Position numbers and translations under genes: made by a program. Below the pieces are notes generated by a model. The model did no database searches. It saw nothing but the letters and a program-made list of their open reading frames with translations, and was not told the origin of the DNA. Of a stretch of 64,000 nucleotides of DNA, positions 8,776-17,674 are shown one piece after another. Within the stretch, counting starts at the first letter, position 1, and every line of letters starts with the position of its first letter. This stretch comes from Stutzerimonas azotifigens (GTDB lineage: Bacteria; Pseudomonadota; Gammaproteobacteria; Pseudomonadales; Pseudomonadaceae), in the NCBI RefSeq assembly GCF_013522725.1, contig NZ_JAAMRF010000008.1, positions 62,001 to 126,000 on the forward strand. The letters are read 5' to 3'.

Positions 8776-9735
8776 CTACACCAGCCCGGTATGGCTCGAG
8801 CGGGTGACTTCCAGGACCACCGCCGCAATGCGATCGCAGTGGATGTAGGCACCGCTGAGCAGCTCTTCGCCAAACACGTCGGGGTCGGTTTCGCGGTAGT
8901 GCCAGTCGAAGCCGCGGCCTTCGAGGCGCCGTTCGATTTCGGCGAGGAACGGGTCGCTGTTGTCGATCATCGCGACGCCCGTATAGAGCAGTAGGCAGCC
9001 GCCTGGTGCCAGGCGATCAAGCGCGGCATCGACGATCTTCAGCGACAGCCCCGCGCCCAGCGGCCCGCCACCGTGCCGATAGGCCCGCTCATGCGGGTCC
9101 ACCAGGTAGGGCGGATTGGCGACGATCAGGTCGAATTCGCCGCTGACGTCGTTGAGCAGGTCGCTGTGTTGCGCGCGCAGATTGGATACATCCGCCAGCG
9201 CGGCGTTCAGGCGTGTCAGGCGCAAGGCCTCGGGGTTGATATCGATCGCCAGGACTTCAGCCTGTGGCCGCGCCTTGGCCACCACGATCGCGCCGGCGCC
9301 CGAACCGCAGCCGATGTCGACCGCGCGTTCCACGGTGGTGAAGTGGCTCGAAAGGTGCGCCTGGATCGCATTGGCGAAGCGGTAGGTGTCCGGGCCGAAG
9401 AACACTGCGTCCGCCGCTCGCGTGGGATAGGCCGAATGGAGGAACAGCTCGCCGGCCACGCTCGAGAGACGCACCTTGCTGTGCCAGCGGTGCTCGCGCG
9501 CTTCGAGCACGCCGGCCTGGTCCATCAGGGTGAAGAGTGCCGGCGGCAGCAGCTCGGCGGGAAACAGCCTGCTCCAGCCAAAGACGCCGGCCAGATCATG
9601 GGCGACGGCATTTTCGGGGCGTTGATTGACCCGTTCGTGGGTCAGCGGAGAGGGTGTGGTGAAGCGATAGCCACTGTCGCGCAGACTCTCGGCCAGCTTC
9701 AGCAGTGCGCGGTCCTGCGCGGTTTCCAGTGTCAT
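8776..9735 (-). CDS. Class I SAM-dependent methyltransferase (PrmC/RlmG-like)
   Basis: The protein has 319 residues. The SAM-binding motif VDIGCGSGAGA lies near residue 140 and the substrate-proximal NPPY motif (IVANPPYLVDP) near residue 200. NPPY is typical of enzymes methylating glutamine side chains (PrmC/HemK) or exocyclic amines of nucleic acid bases. The N-terminal 120 residues are helical and could recognise a substrate. Its stop lies about 40 bases from the carrier gene, with which it converges. It follows the heme-oxygenase-like gene on the same strand after about 23 bases, so the two may be an operon. The exact target is not known. Confidence 0.85.
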   Translation of the reverse strand: MTLETAQDRALLKLAESLRDSGYRFTTPSPLTHERVNQRPENAVAHDLAGVFGWSRLFPAELLPPALFTLMDQAGVLEAREHRWHSKVRLSSVAGELFLHSAYPTRAADAVFFGPDTYRFANAIQAHLSSHFTTVERAVDIGCGSGAGAIVVAKARPQAEVLAIDINPEALRLTRLNAALADVSNLRAQHSDLLNDVSGEFDLIVANPPYLVDPHERAYRHGGGPLGAGLSLKIVDAALDRLAPGGCLLLYTGVAMIDNSDPFLAEIERRLEGRGFDWHYRETDPDVFGEELLSGAYIHCDRIAAVVLEVTRSSHTGLV

Positions 9736-9758
9736 GGCGAATCCTTGTTGTCGTTCGA

Positions 9759-11216
9759 TCAGCTGAACAGTTCGGCAAATACCCGGGTGGCCATCAGGCC
9801 AGGGAGGGTGTGGTGGCGCGTCGGCGCCAGCAGCGGCAGCAACAGCGCCATCTTCGCGTCCCGCGTGGGCAGCGAGGCGAGCCGTTGTTCCAGGTCGCGC
9901 AGGTCCTGGTCGAAGTCGCTGCCAGCGGTCGGCGAGGCCGGGCTCGGCTCACCCAGGGGCAAGCCTGCGCGGCGGCGCAGCAACTGGCGGCGGCCTTCGA
10001 GCACATGACGCCCTGGCGCGGAAGTCACGCTGGGACCTTCGGACGCCGTGCGGCTGGCCGACCAGTCGCCGGCGATCCAGTCGTGGATCAACTGCTGTTC
10101 CTGCGCACTGAAGACGCCGAACATCTCCGCCTGCTCGCCCTGGATCAGCCCCCAGAAGCGGCTGTTGCGCGGGTCTTCGTTACGCTTGATCCAGCCGCGC
10201 TGTTCCAGCGTCTGGAGGAATTCCGGAATCAGCGCGGGGTTCGCCAGCCACTGATTGACGGTGCGCCCGGCGAAGCGGCAATAGTCGGAGTGGACGAACT
10301 GGCCGACGGCGCTCTTCTTTTCGAAGACCTTGAGCACCTCGCGTTCCAGATCGAAGCTGGCGATCACCGACAGGGTGCTGGCGCCCAGGTCGTTGAGCCG
10401 GTAACCGTTGGCCACGCGGCGGTAGAACGCCCTGCTGTCGCCGACCTGGGGCCAGGCGGCATGCACGCCTTGCACGGCCTTGCGGGCGTGACCGCTGGAG
10501 GCGTTATCGACGGTGACGTGCAGGGTGAAGTAATAGGGGTCGATGCCCAGTTCGGTCAGCTCGTAGCTGGTGATCAGCAGGTGCAGCGGCAACTGTTCGT
10601 AACCCAGGTTGAAGCCGATCACTTCGGGCAAAAAGTGCTCGGCGTGTTCGGCCAGCGACAGCTGGATGGCGCCCTGGACGAAGTGTTCGTCATCCAGGCT
10701 CTGCCAGTCCTCGCAGCCCTGGCTGGCCAGCAGCTTGCGGTAGAGCACCACATGGTTCTTTTCCGGCAGGCCGTCGCCCAGCTCTTCCAGATAGGTCTGG
10801 ATCAGTGCGGTGAAACGCGGGTCGTTCCAGTGCTGCAACAGGCCGTAGAGCCAGGCGCCGTCCACCAGTTTGGTCGGCGCGACGCCCTGCAGAAAGTGCA
10901 GCGCGTGGGACTTGTTGCGGAAGTAACGCCGTGGGGCCCCGGCCGAGCGGCTCTGCAGGTAGGCCTGATATTGCTGGCCCACCTCGGCGGTGTGGCGCTC
11001 GATCCAGTCGATCAGCCCCTGCGGGTCCTCGGGCAGGTCGCAAGGGAGCGCGGCGGCCCGCTCCAGCTGGGTAGTGAGGTAGTCCTCGGCACGGCGCCGG
11101 GCATGCTCGTCCCTGTGCGGTTCGGACAGGGCAAAATAAAGGGCCTTTGCCGGCTCGTCAGCCTCAGCCGAGGCGATTACCGGTTCTATCGGGAGGCTTC
11201 GAGTCGTCAGTTGCAT
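9759..11216 (-). CDS. Iron-containing redox enzyme family protein (heme-oxygenase-like fold)
   Basis: The protein has 485 residues. The central part looks like the heme-oxygenase-like diiron oxidase (HDO) family: a helix with AEHAEHFLPEVIGFNLGYE, a later helix YYFTLHVTVDNASSGHA, and downstream acidic helices supply the Glu/His/Asp metal ligands expected of such enzymes. The family includes oxidases acting on amino or fatty acids in small natural-product pathways. It is longer than most members because of an N-terminal region of about 130 residues and a low-complexity C-terminal tail from about residue 400. It sits just upstream of a methyltransferase gene on the same strand. The substrate is unknown and no other biosynthetic genes are adjacent. 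Confidence 0.7.
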   Translation of the reverse strand: MQLTTRSLPIEPVIASAEADEPAKALYFALSEPHRDEHARRRAEDYLTTQLERAAALPCDLPEDPQGLIDWIERHTAEVGQQYQAYLQSRSAGAPRRYFRNKSHALHFLQGVAPTKLVDGAWLYGLLQHWNDPRFTALIQTYLEELGDGLPEKNHVVLYRKLLASQGCEDWQSLDDEHFVQGAIQLSLAEHAEHFLPEVIGFNLGYEQLPLHLLITSYELTELGIDPYYFTLHVTVDNASSGHARKAVQGVHAAWPQVGDSRAFYRRVANGYRLNDLGASTLSVIASFDLEREVLKVFEKKSAVGQFVHSDYCRFAGRTVNQWLANPALIPEFLQTLEQRGWIKRNEDPRNSRFWGLIQGEQAEMFGVFSAQEQQLIHDWIAGDWSASRTASEGPSVTSAPGRHVLEGRRQLLRRRAGLPLGEPSPASPTAGSDFDQDLRDLEQRLASLPTRDAKMALLLPLLAPTRHHTLPGLMATRVFAELFS

Positions 11217-11407
11217 AGTTCACGCAGGTGGCAGTGGGGCATCCCCGTTAGTGAATTGGGCCCGCGCTCGCGCGCATAAGTTCAGCGTCGCCGCCGAGCG
11301 GCCACCGGTCACGTACCGCAAAGCGACATGCAACTTTCGGCGGTTCTGGCTCTTCCTAACCAGAGGGCGCCCGAGCCGAGGTGCGCCATCGCAACGGAGA
11401 AACCATC

Positions 11408-11599
11408 ATGAGCCAGAGCGAACGTGGCCGCGAAAACGCGGAGATCGTGCAACCGGATGCCGGCCAGAGCGGACCGGCGGGATCGAGCAACGGCGAGCGC
11501 GCCGGAGGTGACGACCGGGACGTGCCGGGCGGCGCCTACAACGTGCCGGAAGAGATCGCCGAGGACGTCAACGAGGATGACGCAGTAAAAGGCCGCTGA
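11408..11599 (+). CDS. Small acidic hypothetical protein
   Basis: The predicted protein has 63 residues rich in Glu, Asp, Gly and Asn, with no membrane segment and low predicted order. The C-terminal YNVPEEIAEDVNEDD stretch is the only part that looks conserved by composition. GGAG at 11396-11399 is 8 bases from the ATG, a good ribosome site, which is the main reason to accept it. It stands alone and is divergent from the redox-enzyme gene. I do not recognise its function. A small stress-related protein is only a guess. Confidence 0.6.
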   Translation: MSQSERGRENAEIVQPDAGQSGPAGSSNGERAGGDDRDVPGGAYNVPEEIAEDVNEDDAVKGR

Positions 11600-11612
11600 G
11601 CCCATCGGGCTC
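11598..11612. terminator. Short hairpin between convergent genes
   Basis: GAGCCC and GGGCTC form a 6-bp stem with a 3-base loop right at the stop of the small acidic gene and before the convergent lactonase gene. No T-run follows on the plus strand, so terminator activity is uncertain. Confidence 0.3.
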
Positions 11613-11637
11613 GGCGCAAGACCGGGCCCGTTTCTTA

Positions 11638-12807
11638 TCAGCGCTCGTTCAAAAAGCGGATCGACGAAGGGCGGCTCAGGGGCAACGCCTGCACCTTCTC
11701 GCCCAGCTCGCCGCTTTGCGGGTCGCGCCGCATCACCACGATTTCGTCGCTGAGCTGGTTGGCGATGAGTATGAACCTGCCGCTCGGATCGAAGGCGAAC
11801 TCGCGCGGTTCCTTGCCCTCGACGTCCCGGCGCTGTATTTCGCGCAGCGCGCCGTCCTCGGCGATCGAGAAGACCAGAATGCGGTTCACCTCGCCGCGGT
11901 CACTGACGTAGAGAAAGCGTCCGTCGGGCGAGGGATGGATCGCGCCGGCCGAATGCTTGCGGCCGTCGGCTTGGCCGATCAGGTCAACCAGCTGCCGTTG
12001 AGTCAGTTTGCCGTCGTCATGGCTGAAGCGGGCGATCTGGGCGGTCAGCTCCAGCGTCAGGAAGGCATGGCGGCCGTCCGGGCTGAACACCAGGTGGCGC
12101 GGGCCGCTGCCCGGCGGCAGGCTGACTTCCGCGGGCTCTGCCGGTTGCAGCGGGCGTTCCTGGTTTTCCGGCTGATAGCGGTAGACGAAAACCTTGTCGG
12201 CGCCCAGGTCACTGCTGAAGACATGGCGGCCATCGGGCGACAGCACGGCCGAATGCACATGGGACGAGCGCTGGCGTTCGGGATTCACCCCGCTGGCCTG
12301 ATGGGTGCTGAGCTGCGTCACCGCCCCCGGTCGGCCCTGTTCGTCCACCGGCATCACCACCAGGCTGCCGCCCGGATCTTCCCGCGAGCCATAGTTGGCA
12401 ACCAGCAGGTAGCGGCCATCGGGCGTCAGGCTGGCATGGGTCGGCTCGTCGCCGAGCGTCATCGCCTGGCCCACAGGCGTCAGGGTTCGGCTCTCGGGGT
12501 CGATCGAAAAACTGCTGACGCGGCCGACCGGATCGGGTTTGCCGGGGCCGTTCTCGTTGGTGGCGAACAACAGGCGCTGCTCGGCGTCGAGCACCAGCCA
12601 GGACGGGTTCTGGCTGGGGATCACCTGCACCGGCGCTGCGTCCAACTGCCCGCTCTGGCCGTCGAAGCGCAGGTGATAGATGCCCTTGCTGTCGTGTTCG
12701 GTATAGGTGCCGATGAGTACGTCATGCATGGGTGCCGTGATCCCCGCTGTGCTGAAGGTCAAAAACCCTAAGACCAGCGCGAGGCGAAGGGGTGCGCCAG
12801 CTTTCAT
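11638..12807 (-). CDS. Secreted lactonase family beta-propeller protein (YbhE/Pgl-like)
   Basis: The protein has 389 residues. It starts with a signal peptide (positive start, then a hydrophobic LALVLGFLTFSTAGITA stretch) and is therefore probably periplasmic. The rest is a repeated seven-bladed propeller pattern with recurring DGRxLLVAN or SPDGRHVF motifs. The family includes 6-phosphogluconolactonase and muconate lactonizing proteins, but an exported member more likely acts on other lactones or sugar derivatives. It is a single gene convergent with the small acidic gene. The upstream gap to the PilZ gene (12808-13017) should hold divergent promoters. Confidence 0.85.
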   Translation of the reverse strand: MKAGAPLRLALVLGFLTFSTAGITAPMHDVLIGTYTEHDSKGIYHLRFDGQSGQLDAAPVQVIPSQNPSWLVLDAEQRLLFATNENGPGKPDPVGRVSSFSIDPESRTLTPVGQAMTLGDEPTHASLTPDGRYLLVANYGSREDPGGSLVVMPVDEQGRPGAVTQLSTHQASGVNPERQRSSHVHSAVLSPDGRHVFSSDLGADKVFVYRYQPENQERPLQPAEPAEVSLPPGSGPRHLVFSPDGRHAFLTLELTAQIARFSHDDGKLTQRQLVDLIGQADGRKHSAGAIHPSPDGRFLYVSDRGEVNRILVFSIAEDGALREIQRRDVEGKEPREFAFDPSGRFILIANQLSDEIVVMRRDPQSGELGEKVQALPLSRPSSIRFLNER

Positions 12808-13017
12808 CGCGTTTCCTCATGGTCGTTGCGCTATAGGCGACGCGGTATTGGATAGCTCGCGTCGTTCGAACGTGCTGTTGGTGTCGCGGCCGGTGCATCG
12901 AGCATAGTCGCTTGCATCGTGTGATCCGGCGCGCTCATCACGACCTTCAGGGTGGCGCGTCGAAGGGCCTGGGTGTATACAGACGGCCACCCTTTCGCCA
13001 GCACGCCAGACCGTCCC

Positions 13018-13353
13018 ATGCGTCAACATAGCCGTATCGCCTTCCGGCACATGTCCCGTATCCAGGCCACCAACCGCCTGAGTGGCGAGCCCATGGGCTT
13101 CGTCGCCGACGTCTCCCTTGCTGGCCTGCGGCTGGTATCCAGCCAGCCGTTGGTGATCGGCGGTTGCTATGAGATGACCTTGAGGGTGCCCGAGCACGGC
13201 GAGCGCATCACCGAGGTGGACGTCCATGTGATCTGTCAGTGGTCGCGCAAGGATTCGCGCCGAGGAGACAGCTTCGACATGGGCTTCGCCCTCGACCGGC
13301 CCTGTCCGGCATTCACCGAGATGGTGGCTCGGCTGCTGCCGCGCCGGCGCTGA
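13018..13353 (+). CDS. PilZ domain protein, putative c-di-GMP receptor
   Basis: The protein has 111 residues and consists of one PilZ-like barrel. An RIAFRHMSR stretch stands where the arginine-rich c-di-GMP-binding loop lies, and DVSLAGLRL fits the D/N-x-S-x-x-G motif. PilZ proteins bind c-di-GMP and change motility or surface behaviour. It converges on flhA with 18 bases between stops, so it is not part of the flagellar operon, but its position next to the lateral flagellar cluster suggests a motility role. A longer in-frame start at 12952 is possible; the ATG at 13018 gives the canonical N-terminus. Confidence 0.75.
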   Translation: MRQHSRIAFRHMSRIQATNRLSGEPMGFVADVSLAGLRLVSSQPLVIGGCYEMTLRVPEHGERITEVDVHVICQWSRKDSRRGDSFDMGFALDRPCPAFTEMVARLLPRRR

Positions 13354-13371
13354 CCGGCCTGGCTGTAGCGG

Positions 13372-15468
13372 TCAGCCGAGCGTGCCGAGGATGTTCACGC
13401 CCACCCGATCCGGGATTTCGTTTTGCGAGAGCACGTGCAGCCCGGGACTGAACACCCGGGCGTAGCGCGCCAGAAGCGGGCGCAGCTGCGGCATCACGGT
13501 GAGGATCGGCGGATGGCCGTCCTTGCGCAGTTTCTCCTTCACCACCGGCATGCTGTTCTGCAGCTGATTGAGCAGGCTCGGCTCCACCGGGATGTTGTCC
13601 AGGCTCACCGGGCCGGCCTGCTGGGCGATGGCCAGGGCGTTGAGCAGGGTGTTCTCCAGCGCGTTCTCCAGCACGAATACGCCCAGCTCGCGCCGGTCCC
13701 CGGCGATGGCGCCGACGATGGTCCGGCGTAGCGCGTAGCGCACGTCCGCGGTCAGCAGCACAGGGTCCTTAGTGCTCTCGCTGCTCTCGAGCAGGGTGCT
13801 GCCGATGGTCTCGATGTCGCGCAGGGGCACCTCTTCCTGCAGCAGTTGGCGATACACGCGCATCTGCTGGGTATAACTGAGCTGGCCCTTCAGGCTCTCG
13901 GCGAGCTTGGGCGCCTGCACCGTCAGGCGCTGCATCAGGTGCTCGACGTCGTCGTGCTTGAAGATGTCCGGCAGATGCTCGCGGATCGCCTTGTTCAGGT
14001 GGGTGGCGACCACGCTGGCGCAGTCGATCACCTGGTAGCCGAGGTTGAGCGCGCGGGACTTGTCGGTGGGCTGGATCCACACCACCTGCATGCGGTACGC
14101 CGGATCCGTGCCGAGGATGCCGTCAACCTCGCCGTAGAGCTCCGGCGAGGGGATGGCCATCAGCCGGTCGGCGTGAAGTTCGGCGCCGTCGATCTTCTCG
14201 CCGTTGATGTAGATGGCGTATTCGGAGGCCTTCAGGCGCAGGCTGTCACGGATGCGCACTTCGGGCAGCAGGAACCCCAGGTTCTCCGACAGCGTCTGGC
14301 GAACCCCGCGTACCCGCTGCGGCAGTGGCGCGCCGGAAGCCTCGTTGACCAGCCCCACCAGCTTGTAGCCCAGCGAGATCGACAGCCGCTCCACCAGCGG
14401 GATGTCGTCCCAGGCCAGGGTCTGGCTGCGCTCCTGCTCCATCGCCTTGCTGATCGCCTGCACCTGATCGAGGCTCGCGGCGTCGGCGATCGGTTGCTGC
14501 AGCGAGACCCGCCAGGCAATGAAGCCGATCAGCGCGGCGAAGCCGATGAAGGCCAGGTGCGGCATGCCCGGCACCAGGCCGAGCACGAAGAGAATCCCCG
14601 CCACCGTGTACAGCGAGGCCGGGTTGGCCAGAAGCTGGCGCTGCACCTGGCTGGTGATGTCGCTCGACTCGTTGATCCGCGTGACGATGATCGCCGCCGC
14701 GGTGGAGAGCAGCAGCGCCGGGATCTGCGCCACCAGGCCGTCACCGATGGTGAGCAGGGCGTACTGCCTGAAGGCTTCGCCCGCGCCCAGGTCATGGATG
14801 AATACGCCGATGGCGAAGCCACCGAACAGGTTGATCAACAGGATCAGGATGCCGGCGATGGCATCGCCGCGAACGAACTTCGAGGCGCCGTCCATCGCGC
14901 CGTAGAAGTCCGCTTCCTTGGCTACTTCCTGGCGCCGCGCCTTGGCTTCTTCCTGGGTCACCAGACCGGCATTCAGATCGGCGTCGATGGCCATCTGCTT
15001 GCCCGGCAGGGCGTCGAGGGTGAAGCGCGCGGTGACTTCGGAGATCCGCTCGCCGCCCTTTGTGATGACGATGAAGTTGATGATCATCAGGATCACGAAC
15101 ACCACCAGACCGACAATGAAGTTGCCGCCGATGACGACCTCGCCGAAGGCCTCGATCACCTTGCCCGCCGCGCCGGTGCCCGAGTGACCTTCGAGCAACA
15201 CCACGCGGGTCGAGGCGACGTTGAGCGTCAGGCGCATCAGCGTGGTGACCAGGATCACCGTGGGGAACAGGGAGAAGTCCAGCGGGCTCTTGGACGACAC
15301 GCTGACCAGCAGCACCAGCACCGCCATGGCGATGTTGAAGGTGAACAGCACGTCCAGCAGCTGCGGCGGCAACGGCAGGATGATCATCGCCAGGATCGAC
15401 AGGATGATCAGCGGGATCCCTATCCGGCCGCTGCGAAAGGTCGGCGTCAAACGCTGCAGTAGGTTCAT
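13372..15468 (-). CDS. flhA: Flagellar export gate protein FlhA (lateral system)
   Basis: The protein has 698 residues, the usual FlhA length. Eight hydrophobic helices fill residues 15-310, followed by a soluble C-terminal domain that docks chaperone-substrate complexes. The conserved cytoplasmic FHIPEP-type loop (residues about 140-160) appears as FTLDALPGKQMAIDADLNAG. It is the last gene of the minus-strand operon fliM-fliN-fliP-fliQ-fliR-flhB-flhA, with only 2 bases between flhB stop and its ATG. As the last gene it lies at the edge of the flagellar region, next to a convergent PilZ gene. Product identity is certain; assignment to a lateral rather than polar system rests on gene order. 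Confidence 0.97.
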   Translation of the reverse strand: MNLLQRLTPTFRSGRIGIPLIILSILAMIILPLPPQLLDVLFTFNIAMAVLVLLVSVSSKSPLDFSLFPTVILVTTLMRLTLNVASTRVVLLEGHSGTGAAGKVIEAFGEVVIGGNFIVGLVVFVILMIINFIVITKGGERISEVTARFTLDALPGKQMAIDADLNAGLVTQEEAKARRQEVAKEADFYGAMDGASKFVRGDAIAGILILLINLFGGFAIGVFIHDLGAGEAFRQYALLTIGDGLVAQIPALLLSTAAAIIVTRINESSDITSQVQRQLLANPASLYTVAGILFVLGLVPGMPHLAFIGFAALIGFIAWRVSLQQPIADAASLDQVQAISKAMEQERSQTLAWDDIPLVERLSISLGYKLVGLVNEASGAPLPQRVRGVRQTLSENLGFLLPEVRIRDSLRLKASEYAIYINGEKIDGAELHADRLMAIPSPELYGEVDGILGTDPAYRMQVVWIQPTDKSRALNLGYQVIDCASVVATHLNKAIREHLPDIFKHDDVEHLMQRLTVQAPKLAESLKGQLSYTQQMRVYRQLLQEEVPLRDIETIGSTLLESSESTKDPVLLTADVRYALRRTIVGAIAGDRRELGVFVLENALENTLLNALAIAQQAGPVSLDNIPVEPSLLNQLQNSMPVVKEKLRKDGHPPILTVMPQLRPLLARYARVFSPGLHVLSQNEIPDRVGVNILGTLG

Positions 15469-15470
15469 GA

Positions 15471-16601
15471 TCAGGCTCGGTTCAGGTGTTCGGGAATGTG
15501 GATGTCACTGGAGAGCTTTGGCTTGGCACGGCGTCCCTGTTTCCAGGCCTTGAGCTGTAGGATGTAGGTCAGTACGTGGGCCACCGCGGTGTAGAGCGGA
15601 GCGGGAATCTGCTGGTTGACCTGGGTGCTGAAGTAGATCGCACGAGCCAGCGGCGGTAGTTCGACCACCTCCAGCGCGTGGGCCTGGGCCATCTTGCGGA
15701 TGTACAGCGCGGTCTCGTCCATACCCTTGGCGATGACGTAGGGCGCCTCGGCCTTCTTGCTGTCGTAGCGGATCGCCACGGCATAGTGCACCGGGTTGAC
15801 GATCACCACGTCGGCGTCCTTGATCACCTTGCTGATCTGCCGCTGCGCCATCTGCCGCTGCAGCTGGCGGATGCGCGCCTTCACCTCGGGGCGGCCTTCC
15901 TGGTTCTTGTGCTCTTCCTTGCGCTCCTGCTTGGTCATGCGCATTTTCTTGAGGAAGAAGAAGCGCTGCAGCGGAATGTCGATCAGCGAGAACAGCACGA
16001 ACACCAGCAGCAGCGAGAACGCCAGGTCAAAGGTCAGCGAAAACGCACTGCCGATGGCGGTGAAGATGTCGCTGCGCTGCAGCGCGATGAATCGCGGCGC
16101 CGCGTAGGACAGCTGCCAGGCGGCGATACCGAGCAGGGCGGCGATCTTCAGGATCGACTTGGCCAGTTCGGTCCAGTTCTGCGCGCCGACCATCCGGCCC
16201 AGCCCGGTGATGGGGTTGAGCTTGCTGAACTTGGGCGCGAAGTTCTTCGCCGAGAACACCCAGCCGCCGGGAATCAGCCCCAGCGCGACCACCAATACCG
16301 GAGTGGCCAACAGCGGCAGCAGCACGCCGATGAACAGGAACAGGTTGTGCAGCATGATCAGCTGCAGATCCTCGACACCGATCTCGCTGTGGCCGAAATT
16401 GATATAGGAGATGCTGAAGCTCTCGTGCATCGCATCCATGAACAGCCCGGCGCTCATCTTGAGGACCAGCAGCGTGACCAGCAGCGAAACCATGGTCGCG
16501 ACATCCTTGGAGCGGGCGACCTGGCCGTCCTTGCGGCTCTTGGTCAGCTTGTGCTGGGACGCCTCTTCGGTCTTTTCCTGGGAACTGTTTTGCTCAGACA
16601 C
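15471..16601 (-). CDS. flhB: Flagellar export switch protein FlhB (lateral system, NPVH cleavage site)
   Basis: The protein has 376 residues with four membrane helices and a cytoplasmic C-terminal domain. FlhB switches the exporter from rod/hook to filament substrates after autocleavage at an NPTH motif. Here the motif is NPVH (15786-15797), with Asn and Pro kept but Thr changed to Val. The start codon is GTG, preceded by GAGGAG, and overlaps the fliR stop by 8 bases, so translation is coupled. The N-terminal SxxEKTEEAS...KSRKDGQV region is typical. Cleavage chemistry needs Asn and Pro, so the switch probably works, but its rate may differ. Confidence 0.96.
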   Translation of the reverse strand: MSEQNSSQEKTEEASQHKLTKSRKDGQVARSKDVATMVSLLVTLLVLKMSAGLFMDAMHESFSISYINFGHSEIGVEDLQLIMLHNLFLFIGVLLPLLATPVLVVALGLIPGGWVFSAKNFAPKFSKLNPITGLGRMVGAQNWTELAKSILKIAALLGIAAWQLSYAAPRFIALQRSDIFTAIGSAFSLTFDLAFSLLLVFVLFSLIDIPLQRFFFLKKMRMTKQERKEEHKNQEGRPEVKARIRQLQRQMAQRQISKVIKDADVVIVNPVHYAVAIRYDSKKAEAPYVIAKGMDETALYIRKMAQAHALEVVELPPLARAIYFSTQVNQQIPAPLYTAVAHVLTYILQLKAWKQGRRAKPKLSSDIHIPEHLNRA

Positions 16602-17391
16602 CGGCGCCGCTCCTCAGCAGCAGGCCGATGTTGTCCAGCAGTTGCCGAGTGAGCTGAAGGTAGGCCTCGGACAGGTTGGGCAGGGTCAGGTAGATCAGTA
16701 TCAGCCCGGCGATGATCGCCATGGGGAAACCCAGGGAAAACAGGTTCATCGCAGGCGAGATGCGGTTGAGCAGGCCGAAGCAGAACTGCACCAGGGTCAT
16801 GCAGAAGACGATCGGCAGGGCGATCAGCAGCGCGGCCGAGAGCACCCAGCTCATGGCGAAGGCGATGGTCTGCAGACCATCGAACGGGATGCCGCTACCG
16901 ATCGGCCAGTAAACGAAGCTCTGGTAGATGATGCTCACCGTCACCAGATGCCCGTCGATGGCGAAGAACAGCAGTACCAGCAGAATGAAATACAGCTGGT
17001 AGATGATCGACGAGGACGACACGCCGTTGACCGGGTCGTTATAGACCGCCATGGACAGACCCAGCTGGGTCGAGACCAGGTCGCCGATCAGCGTGAACAC
17101 GGTGAACACCAGCAGCAGCGCCAGGCCGAGCATCAATCCCATGGCCACCTGCTCGAGCGCGGTGAGAATGCCGGCCACCGAAAGCGGATCGATCGTCGGG
17201 GGCGTCGGCAGTGCCGCGGCCAGCGTCACAGTCAGTACCAGCGCCAGCAGCACGCGTACCCGCACGCTGATCGCCTTGTGGTTGAACAGCGGCGCGAGGC
17301 TGAACACGGCCATGATCCGGCAGAATGGCCACCAGTAGGCGAGCAGCGATTGCAGGTAGTGGCCGACCTGCATCAGGGGTTCGTTCGCCAT
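16594..17391 (-). CDS. fliR: Flagellar export gate protein FliR (lateral system)
   Basis: The integral membrane protein has 265 residues and six hydrophobic segments. With FliP and FliQ it forms the helical export gate. FliR-like stretches include PPFCRIMAVFSLAPLF near the N-terminus and RISPAMNLFSLGFPM near residue 205. It follows fliQ by one base and its 3' end overlaps flhB by 8 bases, so it belongs to one translation-coupled operon. No anomaly is seen. Confidence 0.95.
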   Translation of the reverse strand: MANEPLMQVGHYLQSLLAYWWPFCRIMAVFSLAPLFNHKAISVRVRVLLALVLTVTLAAALPTPPTIDPLSVAGILTALEQVAMGLMLGLALLLVFTVFTLIGDLVSTQLGLSMAVYNDPVNGVSSSSIIYQLYFILLVLLFFAIDGHLVTVSIIYQSFVYWPIGSGIPFDGLQTIAFAMSWVLSAALLIALPIVFCMTLVQFCFGLLNRISPAMNLFSLGFPMAIIAGLILIYLTLPNLSEAYLQLTRQLLDNIGLLLRSGAGV

Positions 17392-17392
17392 G

Positions 17393-17665
17393 TCAGCCCA
17401 CCAGGCGCCCCGCCTGGGTGAAGGTTTCGATGAACAGGTCGCTCAGGGTGCGCAGAATCCAGTGCCCGGCGAACACCAGCATGCCGAGGGTGATCAGCAG
17501 GCGCGGCAGGAAGCTGAGCATCTGCTCGTTGATCTGGGTCGCCGCCTGGAAAATGCTCACCAGCAGGCCGCCGATCAGGCTCGGCACGATCAGCACGCAG
17601 ACCACCAGCACGATGATGTGGATCGCGTTGGAAATCAGGTTCACGGCGGTGTCCGGAGTGAGCAT
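17393..17665 (-). CDS. fliQ: Flagellar export gate protein FliQ (lateral system)
   Basis: The protein has 90 residues and two hydrophobic hairpin helices, the standard FliQ size. The short loop between helices carries the QAATQINEQMLSFLPRL segment typical of the family. Together with FliP and FliR it makes the central export channel in the basal body membrane. It starts 9 bases after the fliP stop, and is separated from fliR by one base, giving a tightly packed operon. Confidence 0.95.
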   Translation of the reverse strand: MLTPDTAVNLISNAIHIIVLVVCVLIVPSLIGGLLVSIFQAATQINEQMLSFLPRLLITLGMLVFAGHWILRTLSDLFIETFTQAGRLVG

Positions 17666-17674
17666 GGGGCGCCT

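Noticed and set aside
13846-15462. Long plus-strand frame across flhA
   Set aside because: It is antisense to FlhA, whose membrane helices and FHIPEP-type motif are unambiguous.
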